Positions 1 to 6,916 of a DNA stretch of 11,191 bases are shown piece after piece; within the stretch, counting starts at the first letter, position 1; the number at the start of each line of letters is the position of its first letter. The stretch is taken from the NCBI GenBank assembly GCA_905373605.1, contig CAJPTO010000087.1:1-11191 (forward strand), written 5' to 3'. This DNA comes from an uncultured Prevotella sp. Lineage in GTDB: Bacteria; Bacteroidota; Bacteroidia; Bacteroidales; Bacteroidaceae. Both the position numbers and the translations under genes were made by a program. The notes beneath the pieces were generated by a model. It made no database searches. It was not told the origin of the DNA and saw only the letters and a program-made list of their open reading frames with translations.

Positions 1-34
1 TTTTATAAGGAAACAATAGCATTATAAACATTTT

Positions 35-925
35 ATGACAAAAAGATTATTTCTCTTCGTATCGTTGTTCATTGCAACGGCTGCAAGCCTTAGTGCCAAA
101 ACCGCCCTCGTTATCGTTGCACACGGTTCGCCAATGGAAAGCTGGCGCAAGCCCGTATTGGCCCTTGAACAGGCCGTGAAAGACAAGATGGCGGCGCAAG
201 GCTTTAAGGGCATCGACTACGTTCGCGTGGCCTTGATGGAATATACCGAGCCTTCGGTGGCATCGGTGATTAAAGACTGCGAGGCGCAGGGTATGGACAG
301 CGTGTTTGCATTGCCCGTTTTCATCGCGCCATCTGGACACACCGAGGAAGACTTGCCCAACATCTTGGGATGGAAATTCAATCCTTACGTGCGCGAAGAA
401 CTGGCCGAGGAGAATACCGAAATGGTGAAGACAAAAGTAAACGTGGTGCTTGGCCCCACCTTTTACTATAGCTACCTGCTGGAGAAGGCCATGCTTCAAA
501 ATGTACAGGCTTTGTCGAAGAAGCCCGAACACGAAGCCGTCATCTTCTTGGCGCATGGCGACGACGAACATATCGGATATTGGAAAACATTGCTTGAGAA
601 CGTAAGCAAGTACGTAAAAGAGAAAACGCGCATTGCTTACACCGACGGTGCTCTCATCGAGATGGGACATAACTTCGGCACACAGCTGTTGCCTTTGCTC
701 GAAAAAGCTGCCAAAGAGAAGAAGCGCGTGCTGGTGCAAGGCATCTATCTCACATCGAACATGAAGCAAATGGCCGACCGACACAAAATGACCGAGCAAC
801 AAGCCAGCCTTGTTAAGCGCACTGGGGCAGAGATTGTGTACAGCTCTGATGGCATATTGCCGGCTTGCACGCCCCTTGTTTGCGATTGGGTTCTCGAGCA
901 AACAGCCACATACCTTAAAAGATAA
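35..925 (+). CDS. Exported CbiX/CbiK-type (class II) tetrapyrrole chelatase
   Basis: Predicted 296-residue protein. Residues 1-21 form a signal peptide (basic MTKR, hydrophobic stretch, SLSA before the likely cut), with no lipobox cysteine, so a soluble periplasmic location is expected. The mature part shows the two-lobed class II chelatase pattern. The first lobe has AHGS at 29-32 (His30) and PVFIAPSGHTEED at 94-106 (His102), matching the metal/substrate histidines of CbiX/CbiK. The second lobe has AHGDDEH at 173-179 and a GIYLTSNMKQMADRH segment at 236-250, suggesting an internal duplication. Cytosolic family members insert Co or Fe into sirohydrochlorin. Exported relatives are known, namely Desulfovibrio periplasmic CbiK and the Porphyromonas IhtB lipoprotein, which has been linked to haem. 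No cobalamin or sirohaem synthesis genes are nearby, and a TonB receptor follows after 83 bp, so a role in removing or exchanging metal in an imported tetrapyrrole is inferred. The ATG at 35 is preceded by an AT-rich leader without a positioned Shine-Dalgarno. The true substrate is uncertain. Confidence 0.92.
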   Translation: MTKRLFLFVSLFIATAASLSAKTALVIVAHGSPMESWRKPVLALEQAVKDKMAAQGFKGIDYVRVALMEYTEPSVASVIKDCEAQGMDSVFALPVFIAPSGHTEEDLPNILGWKFNPYVREELAEENTEMVKTKVNVVLGPTFYYSYLLEKAMLQNVQALSKKPEHEAVIFLAHGDDEHIGYWKTLLENVSKYVKEKTRIAYTDGALIEMGHNFGTQLLPLLEKAAKEKKRVLVQGIYLTSNMKQMADRHKMTEQQASLVKRTGAEIVYSSDGILPACTPLVCDWVLEQTATYLKR

Positions 926-936
926 ACAGGGTTCAA

Positions 937-978
937 GGGGGGTGATGCGCAAGTTGGACAAGCCAAGCATGCCACCCC
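937..978 (+). promoter_or_regulatory. Imperfect hairpin between chelatase and SusC-like gene
   Basis: GGGGTG (939-944) pairs with CACCCC (973-978), ATGC (945-948) with GCAT (967-970), and TTGG (954-957) with CCAA (963-966). A 5-nt bulge lies at 949-953, a 2-nt bulge at 971-972, and the loop is ACAAG. That gives 14 base pairs inside the 83-bp intercistronic gap. No T-run follows, so it is not a standard intrinsic terminator. It could mark an mRNA processing or stability element that sets different amounts of the chelatase and the abundant transporter. The pairing is seen; the function is inferred. Confidence 0.4.
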
Positions 979-1008
979 AAGCACATCAGGGAAACAAAAG
1001 GGAATAGA

Positions 1009-4000
1009 ATGAAAGATATAAACAGGCGGTTTGTGTTGGTGGCGTGGGCGTTCGTTGCCCTCATTGCACAAGCCGTGGCACAACAACAGAAACTCTTTGG
1101 TTACGTAACCGACGAGAAAAACGAACCGCTCATCGGAGTCAGTGTGCGCGTTGGCGACAACAACGCCATGACCGTTACCGACGTTAACGGGCGTTATCAG
1201 CTTGGCGGAACATGGGCAATGGGAACGCAAGTGGTGTTCTCGTACGTGGGATACGAACCACAACGTTTGCGCTTCGAACGCTCGGGACAACTCGATGTTC
1301 AACTCAAACAAAGTGCAAACAAGCTAGGCGAGGTGGTGGTACGCGCAAAAAGCAACATCAACGCCATTGACCTGCGCGCTAAGTCGGGCGTGGTAGAATC
1401 GGTAGACATGAAGCGGCTGGCCAACAAGCCCATGATAGACATGGGCCTGGCATTGCAAGGACTGGTGCCAGGACTGAACATTGCCAACACTGGCGAACTG
1501 GGAAGTGCACCCAAAATACGCCTTCGGGGCAACTCTTCGCTGCGTGGCGGCAATCAGGTTAACGAGCCTTTGTATGTCTTGGACGGCCAAATCATCTCGC
1601 CCGAAACGTTTTACAACCTCAACCCGCAAGACATCCAAAGCATCAAAGTGCTCAAAGATGCGGCGGCATGCGCACTTTACGGCGTGAAAGCGGCCAACGG
1701 CGTATTGGAAATTGCATCGCAACGCGGCTACCAAGGCAAACCCTCGCTGAACTATTCGCTCGACTTCGGCATCACAACCAAAGGGCGGCGCGGAATTAAG
1801 ATGATGTCGTCGGCAGAGAAACTCGAGTTTGAAAGACTGGTGCAAAACCCTGCCACACCGGGCTATCGCTACAGCCGCGAATACTATGAACGATTTTTTG
1901 CCAACAATCCCGACAAGGAAAGGCTCATCGCAGAGGGAGAAAAACATCTGGAAGAGCTGAGAAACATCAACACCGACTGGTTTAACGAGCTGATAAGAAA
2001 CAGCATCTACCAAAAGCATAACCTTAGCGTGAAGGGAGGAAATGCTGCCACCACCTACTATGTGTCGGCCAACTACACCTATCAAGGCGGCCGATTGGAG
2101 GGCAACAACAAACAACGCATGGGCATACGCATGAACCTGGACCAACGATTGGGTAAGATTGGATTTCTGATGTTGGGCGTTAACGGCAGCTATGCACGCA
2201 GCGAAACGCCTAACGGCACAACCTTCGACCCCACCTCGCTGGTGTACAACCTCAACCCATACGAACGAAAGACGGGCGAACTAACCTCGTATCCCAACCG
2301 CACTTACAACGACTTGGTGAACCAATATCGTGCCGACAACAGCGAGAAAGACGGCGGAGCAAGCATCAATATCACGCTCACACCATTGACAGGACTCACA
2401 CTTGCCTACGTTGCGGGCTTAGATGTTGCACTTTCCGAGGGACACCAGTTCACCCCCGGCACGGCATATAGCGAAATCAACAGCGGCATTGCACCCTTGG
2501 CACGCGGCATTTACCGCCGCGACAAAGCCACAACCACCAACCTCTCGAGCAACTTCCGAGCCACGTACAACCACCTCTTCGCAGGCCTACACGACCTAAC
2601 ACTAGGGGCTAACGCCGACTTCTACAAGTATCAGTTTGATGGTGTGGGCATCACAGGCTATGGTGTTGGCAATGTCGATTCGCCCTCAGCAATCAACCGT
2701 TCGCTGCATGGCAACCGCCAACCAGAGGTGAGAAACCCACGCGACAAGAACGCCCAACTGGGCTTTGGACTGGTGGCAGGCTACACCTACAACGCCGTTT
2801 ACGACCTTTACCTTACCTATAAGGCCGATGCTTCCTCCATCTTGCCCGCCAACAAACGGTGGAACACGGCTTGGGCTGTTGGTGCGGGCATCACTCCCAG
2901 CAACTTTGCGTGGCTCAAAGACAACAAAGTGCTCACCTCACTCAACCTCAAGGCATCGTATGGCGTAACAGCCAACCTCGGGGGCGTTAGCGTTTCGAAC
3001 ACCGTTGGCACGTTCGCCTTTGCCGAACAAGCCTATGAAACAAGTCGTGCACTCAACCTTCTGTCGCTTTACAACAAGGATTTGAAGCCCGAACAGAATG
3101 TGGCCATAGACCTGGGCCTGACACTTGAGCTGTTTAAACGACTTACACTGGACCTCAACTGGTACAACCGCCGCACCAAAGAGGCATTGCTCGATGTGCC
3201 TGTGCCCACAAGCACGGGCTTCACAACGCTGAAACGCAACATTGGCGTGCTGCAAAACCGCGGCATGGAAGTGGGGGTTAACGCACGCATACTAGACACT
3301 TACGACGCACGTCTGTCCGTGGGAGCCAACCTCGCTTATAACGACAACAAGGTGCTCGACCTGTATTTCACCGACAAGTTGTATCTCGACGAAAAGTCTA
3401 TCGTGCCCAGCTACGAGGTTGGAAAGAGCTACGACATGATATGGGGCGCACGCTCGCTGGGCATAAACCCACTAACGGGATATCCCGTCTTCCTCACAGC
3501 CGACGGCAAAGAGAAGCAAGGCACCGAACCATTGACGCGACAAGACCTCGTTTCGCTGGGCCATCTGACCCCACCTTACAGCGGAAGTTGTTTCCTTAGC
3601 TTCGCATATAAGTCGTTCGATGTCGACTTGTCCTTCTATTATGTCTTCGGCGGAAAGCAGCGTTTCAACTACCAATATGTGCGCAAGCGCGACAATGCCA
3701 ACCTAAACGCCGTGGCTGGACAAACACAGCGCATGTGGTTTGCCAAGGGAGACGAATATAAAGACTACCCTACACCCTTTTATACCCAAAGTGTGGCCGA
3801 AGAAAACATAGCTCTTTACCCAAACTCGCGTACCGTGGGTAACAGCAGCTATCTTAAATTCTCTAGCCTCTCGCTGCGCTACCGCCTACCTGCAAAGACA
3901 CTACATGCCCTGCTGCCCTTTGTGCAATATGCCAATGTGGGACTGCAAGGCAGCAACTTGCTTACATGGACTGGCTACAACGAGGCCGATCCAGAAAGCG

Positions 4001-4059
4001 GTACGCTCGCCGGTGCATTGCAACCTGTGTTCACTTTCCATCTCAATCTCACTTTCTGA
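1009..4059 (+). CDS. SusC/RagA-like TonB-dependent outer-membrane transporter
   Basis: Predicted 1016 residues, the usual size for the SusC/RagA family. Signal peptide 1-24 (cut AVA|QQQ). Residues 27-100 form the carboxypeptidase-regulatory-like beta domain typical of SusC proteins (GYVTDEKNEPLIGVSV...). LGEVVV at 106-111 is a plausible TonB-box region. The plug follows at roughly 120-240, with RLRGNSSLRG (171-180), EPLYVLDGQ (186-194) and SIKVLKDAAACALYG followed by KAANGVLEI (211-235). This is the family signature, with Val in place of the common Ser/Thr after LYG. The remainder is beta-barrel rich in alternating aromatic strands and ends in LNLTF, as expected for BAM-dependent insertion. 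SusC proteins pair with SusD lipoproteins to import oligosaccharides, peptides (RagA) or other large nutrients with TonB energy. Ligand specificity cannot be read from the sequence, and I saw no classic FRAP/NPNL haem-receptor motif. The SusD partner starts 11 bp downstream, so co-transcription is near certain. Confidence 0.97.
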   Translation: MKDINRRFVLVAWAFVALIAQAVAQQQKLFGYVTDEKNEPLIGVSVRVGDNNAMTVTDVNGRYQLGGTWAMGTQVVFSYVGYEPQRLRFERSGQLDVQLKQSANKLGEVVVRAKSNINAIDLRAKSGVVESVDMKRLANKPMIDMGLALQGLVPGLNIANTGELGSAPKIRLRGNSSLRGGNQVNEPLYVLDGQIISPETFYNLNPQDIQSIKVLKDAAACALYGVKAANGVLEIASQRGYQGKPSLNYSLDFGITTKGRRGIKMMSSAEKLEFERLVQNPATPGYRYSREYYERFFANNPDKERLIAEGEKHLEELRNINTDWFNELIRNSIYQKHNLSVKGGNAATTYYVSANYTYQGGRLEGNNKQRMGIRMNLDQRLGKIGFLMLGVNGSYARSETPNGTTFDPTSLVYNLNPYERKTGELTSYPNRTYNDLVNQYRADNSEKDGGASINITLTPLTGLTLAYVAGLDVALSEGHQFTPGTAYSEINSGIAPLARGIYRRDKATTTNLSSNFRATYNHLFAGLHDLTLGANADFYKYQFDGVGITGYGVGNVDSPSAINRSLHGNRQPEVRNPRDKNAQLGFGLVAGYTYNAVYDLYLTYKADASSILPANKRWNTAWAVGAGITPSNFAWLKDNKVLTSLNLKASYGVTANLGGVSVSNTVGTFAFAEQAYETSRALNLLSLYNKDLKPEQNVAIDLGLTLELFKRLTLDLNWYNRRTKEALLDVPVPTSTGFTTLKRNIGVLQNRGMEVGVNARILDTYDARLSVGANLAYNDNKVLDLYFTDKLYLDEKSIVPSYEVGKSYDMIWGARSLGINPLTGYPVFLTADGKEKQGTEPLTRQDLVSLGHLTPPYSGSCFLSFAYKSFDVDLSFYYVFGGKQRFNYQYVRKRDNANLNAVAGQTQRMWFAKGDEYKDYPTPFYTQSVAEENIALYPNSRTVGNSSYLKFSSLSLRYRLPAKTLHALLPFVQYANVGLQGSNLLTWTGYNEADPESGTLAGALQPVFTFHLNLTF

Positions 4060-4070
4060 AAACATAAACG

Positions 4071-5462
4071 ATGTTCAAACGATTTCTTCTTACCATATAT
4101 ATAATAGGTGCAGCAGCATGGGGACTAACGTCTTGTTCGCTAAACATTCCCCCACAAGACCAGTTTTCAGACCCCGACGCAGTGACCAACGTTGCCGATG
4201 CCCGTTCGCTTTTGGCCTCGGCCTACATTTCTTACCCTCATTTCGAGTACGAATTCTCTCTGCTCGGAAATGATTTCTGCCCAACAAGCCTCTCGGTAAA
4301 GGACCTCACCACCCTTAATCTCTACAACTGGCAGGATTTGGAACTGTCCAAGCTGTCGCCAACTGTATGGGCCGGCTATTATGCCACAGTGGCATTGTGC
4401 GACGCTTTGCTCGAGCGGTTGCCGAAAGTTGTCTTAACTAGCAGCGACGACACTGTGGAGAAGGCGCGCATCGAAGCCGAGACAAAAGCCCTTAAGGCCC
4501 TTTGTTACCTCCAGTTGATGCGCATCTACGCACCCGCATACGATAAAAACGCGGAGGCACCTGGAGTGGTTATCAAGCATTTCTTGGGTTTGGAAACCAA
4601 TGAAAGGTTGCCGCTATCCACCTGCGCACAATATGTTAAAAGCCTGCTTGACGAGGCAGAGCAGGCAGACAACCCACAAACACGCAACGGATGGATTAGC
4701 CAAACGGCTGTGAAATACCTCCAAGCCGAGCTTGCCCTTTACACTTCGCGCTACGAAGACGCGGCACGCTATGCCCAAAGCATCATCACTGATGCACCAC
4801 AAGGCATCTTCACGGCCGATAACCTGTCGCGACTATGGGCGCAAGAAAGCTTCGAAGGACGCATATTCGCATTCAACACCAATGCTCCTGTATATGCCGC
4901 CCTGCAATATTCGGCCTCCGAGGGCGACCATTATGCACTTAACCCCAACCTTGTTTTCAACACATCCGACCATCGTTCGGCCACTTACAACCTCTCGTTC
5001 GCCATGTCGGGCCAGGCGCGAACCCTTTTAGGAAAATACAACATGGCCAACAAAGCGGGGCGGACTACGGCCTACATCAACTGCATGCGTTACGCCGGTG
5101 CTTACTATATCGCCGCCGAGGCACTGTGCCGAATAGGAAACACCACCCAAGCACGCACGCTGATGAACGACTATTGGCAACAAGTGGGACACCAAGAGGC
5201 TCCTGCAAACGTAGACAACACACAGATGCTTAACCTCATATTGCATGACAAGCAACGCGAGTTTGCAGGCGAAGGCGTTAACTTTTTCGACCTTAAGCGC
5301 ACCCACAGCGCGCCCCTGCCCAGGCTTTCGCAATGGGGTGTGGCGCAAACGGCCTCCATCGACACCGACGATTACCGCTGGTGCTTGCCGCTTCCGGCAT
5401 CAGAATGCCGCTTCAACGCCAATGCACAGCAAAATCCGGGATGGCCTTCGTACAGAGATTAA
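4071..5462 (+). CDS. SusD/RagB-like surface lipoprotein
   Basis: Predicted 463 residues. Residues 1-21 are a lipoprotein signal ending in lipobox LTSC, with Cys22 as the lipidated residue. The mature N-terminus (SLNIPPQDQFSD, then a helical AYISY region) is typical of RagB/SusD. The C-terminal family hallmarks are clear: GEGVNFFDLKR at 400-410 and a final LPLPASECRFN...QQNPGW block at 439-458. SusD proteins are alpha-helical TPR-containing lids that sit on the SusC barrel at the cell surface and hand over the ligand. At 463 residues it is at the short end of the family (starch SusD is about 550), closer to peptide-type RagB, though length alone does not fix the ligand. It lies 11 bp after the transporter gene and is surely translated with it. 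It is followed by a 221-bp gap, so the tight SusCD pair could be expressed at a different level from the downstream genes. Confidence 0.97.
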   Translation: MFKRFLLTIYIIGAAAWGLTSCSLNIPPQDQFSDPDAVTNVADARSLLASAYISYPHFEYEFSLLGNDFCPTSLSVKDLTTLNLYNWQDLELSKLSPTVWAGYYATVALCDALLERLPKVVLTSSDDTVEKARIEAETKALKALCYLQLMRIYAPAYDKNAEAPGVVIKHFLGLETNERLPLSTCAQYVKSLLDEAEQADNPQTRNGWISQTAVKYLQAELALYTSRYEDAARYAQSIITDAPQGIFTADNLSRLWAQESFEGRIFAFNTNAPVYAALQYSASEGDHYALNPNLVFNTSDHRSATYNLSFAMSGQARTLLGKYNMANKAGRTTAYINCMRYAGAYYIAAEALCRIGNTTQARTLMNDYWQQVGHQEAPANVDNTQMLNLILHDKQREFAGEGVNFFDLKRTHSAPLPRLSQWGVAQTASIDTDDYRWCLPLPASECRFNANAQQNPGWPSYRD

Positions 5463-5683
5463 AGTTTGGATCTAAACATTGTCCTTGCTGTAGTTTTAGC
5501 TTTTGGCCAAACATCTCTCGTTTATGGTTGAAGCACCATGATGGAACTGCTACTGAATGCGTAAGCAAAAGATGATCAAACAAAAGCTGAAACACAGCGA
5601 AGGGCAAAACAACAAAATGGAAATGGACTTAGCACGGAATATTTAGAACCGGACTGAAGCCAAAAACAAAAAAGACAACTGCA
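5463..5683. other. 221-bp non-coding gap inside the gene cluster
   Basis: This is the only large internal gap of the cluster. It holds an imperfect palindrome right after the SusD stop (GTTTGGATCTAAAC, 5464-5477), a perfect 10-bp palindrome TTTGGCCAAA (5502-5511) and an A-rich stretch before the next start. I find no Bacteroidota promoter (TTTG then TAnnTTTG about 20 bp later) that fits well. TAGCTTTT at 5497-5504 matches the -7 box at all but one position but lacks a well-spaced TTTG. No strong terminator is visible, so either read-through or a weak internal promoter could serve the downstream genes. Short open frames here have no protein-like features. Confidence 0.5.
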
Positions 5684-6916
5684 ATGAAAAAATACAACAT
5701 AGCCTTGACATGTGCCTGCCTTATGGCCTTTGCGGCCCTTACAAGTGCATGCGGAAACGGGTTTGACGACCTACAACCCATGTCTAACGGCGTGGAACTG
5801 AGCATCGATGGCAACGCATTCATGTACGAAAACGATGAGCGGGGCGTTGCCGTCAAGGCTTTCATGGCCTTCGCTCAGCAGCAAGAAGTGCGCGTGGAAC
5901 TTATGCTTGAGGGCAACGAAGGCGACATCGCACACCTTGAAACGCCCACCATAACCTTCGCCCCGGGGCAGAAAACGGCCAGCGTGCGTGTTGTTTCCAA
6001 CAACAAGCACGCACTGACGTCGCCCCGCACACTAGCCGTTAGCATGGTTTCGGCTTCAAACAACAACGTGAAAGCGGCAAACAACGGCGTGAAAATAACC
6101 GTCAACCCCGAACCAGACGTGCCGCAGCTCACTCCACAACAGCTGCAACTGATACAGGGATACAAAGAAAAATATGGCATAGACCTTACGCGCATGTTGG
6201 GAAAAGTGGACGTTGAAGCCGTTGTTACCTTCAACACTGACGACAAGGAGCAATTTTTCGGTGGACAAGCCACGCAAACCTTCAAGGGCTTTTCCATCAT
6301 CACCCTAGACGAAAACGCCACACCCGACAAACCCATGATACGCATGACCGCCAATGCCATGGGCATAACGTCGCTACTGTACAATGTGTTAAAGCGAAAA
6401 ACGGTTGAAGACACTGAGTTCTTCCTTGCCCAACCCTATGGCAAAGCCGTGGTGGATGCAGTGAAATACAACCCTTCGCAAGAAACGTTTGAAACGTGGC
6501 TCAACGGAATTACGTTGGTACCAGACAACAACAGCATCAGCTTTACGGGCATAAAGCACACCGCCACCGACGACGAGATAACGGCAGTGCCTTTCGGGTA
6601 CCGCTTCTCGGCATGGGAAAGGGTGAAGAAGCTGGTGGAACAAAAGGCTACCGTGGTGGTGGAAGAAGACGGAAAAAAGGTGGAATATGTTCTAGACAAC
6701 GACTTTTTGCAGCAAGGCGCATCATTCGCACCCGAACGTTGGCTGGGTGCGAGCGACATTTCGGCCGACGCTTACGGCACATCGCCCACGACATGGATTA
6801 GTGCCGAGGGACATTTCGACTTCAAGCGTGGAACGTTTTCATTTTCATTCCCTTGGGATTTCGATGGTGCCAACGGCTATCAACAAGTGCGCGTAACCTA
6901 TACAATGCACCCATAG
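5684..6916 (+). CDS. Lipoprotein of unknown function, Calx-beta-like N-terminal region
   Basis: Predicted 410 residues. A lipoprotein signal is likely (hydrophobic core, TSAC, lipidated Cys23), followed by acidic residues (CGNGFDDL), which fits the acidic motif that sends Bacteroidota lipoproteins to the cell surface. Residues about 38-143 (LETPTITFAPGQKTASVRVV..., ending VKITVNPEPD) look like a Calx-beta or related immunoglobulin-like beta-sandwich, as in other SusCD-associated lipoproteins. Residues 147-172 form a helical linker. The rest (about 175-410) is a beta-rich domain with many Phe/Trp/Thr strands that I do not recognise with confidence; a Bacteroidota-specific domain of unknown function is likely. 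No catalytic motif is visible. It sits 221 bp after the SusD gene, and its stop codon touches the start of the M16 gene, indicating translational coupling. By position it is the likely accessory ligand-binding protein of the SusCD pair, comparable in placement to SusE/F or HmuY-type binders. That is inference from context only. Confidence 0.9.
   Translation: MKKYNIALTCACLMAFAALTSACGNGFDDLQPMSNGVELSIDGNAFMYENDERGVAVKAFMAFAQQQEVRVELMLEGNEGDIAHLETPTITFAPGQKTASVRVVSNNKHALTSPRTLAVSMVSASNNNVKAANNGVKITVNPEPDVPQLTPQQLQLIQGYKEKYGIDLTRMLGKVDVEAVVTFNTDDKEQFFGGQATQTFKGFSIITLDENATPDKPMIRMTANAMGITSLLYNVLKRKTVEDTEFFLAQPYGKAVVDAVKYNPSQETFETWLNGITLVPDNNSISFTGIKHTATDDEITAVPFGYRFSAWERVKKLVEQKATVVVEEDGKKVEYVLDNDFLQQGASFAPERWLGASDISADAYGTSPTTWISAEGHFDFKRGTFSFSFPWDFDGANGYQQVRVTYTMHP

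Noticed and set aside
35..925. Cytosolic cobalamin-biosynthesis sirohydrochlorin cobaltochelatase
   Set aside because: It has a cleavable signal peptide and no cbi/cob genes around it; it sits with outer-membrane transport genes.
47..970. Long open frame on the minus strand (307 codons), and a similar one at 1324-2145
   Set aside because: They lie opposite strongly supported coding sequence, have no domain-like features, and arise from codon composition of the plus-strand genes.
1009..4059. Classical haem receptor of the HmuR/HemR type
   Set aside because: It has the SusC N-terminal extension domain, SusC length and an adjacent SusD, and I found no FRAP/NPNL motif.
3905..4273. Plus-strand open frame bridging the SusC and SusD genes
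   Set aside because: It overlaps the end of the SusC barrel and the lipoprotein signal of SusD in another frame; its translation is Cys/Pro/Arg-rich and not protein-like.
35..5462. Polysaccharide utilisation locus
   Set aside because: A SusC/D pair is present but there is no glycoside hydrolase, polysaccharide lyase, sulfatase, hybrid two-component sensor or ECF sigma/anti-sigma pair; the neighbours are a chelatase, a protease and ChaN.
5502..5511. TTTGGCCAAA palindrome as a regulator site
   Set aside because: A single 10-bp palindrome without a second copy or a clear promoter beside it is too weak to call an operator.
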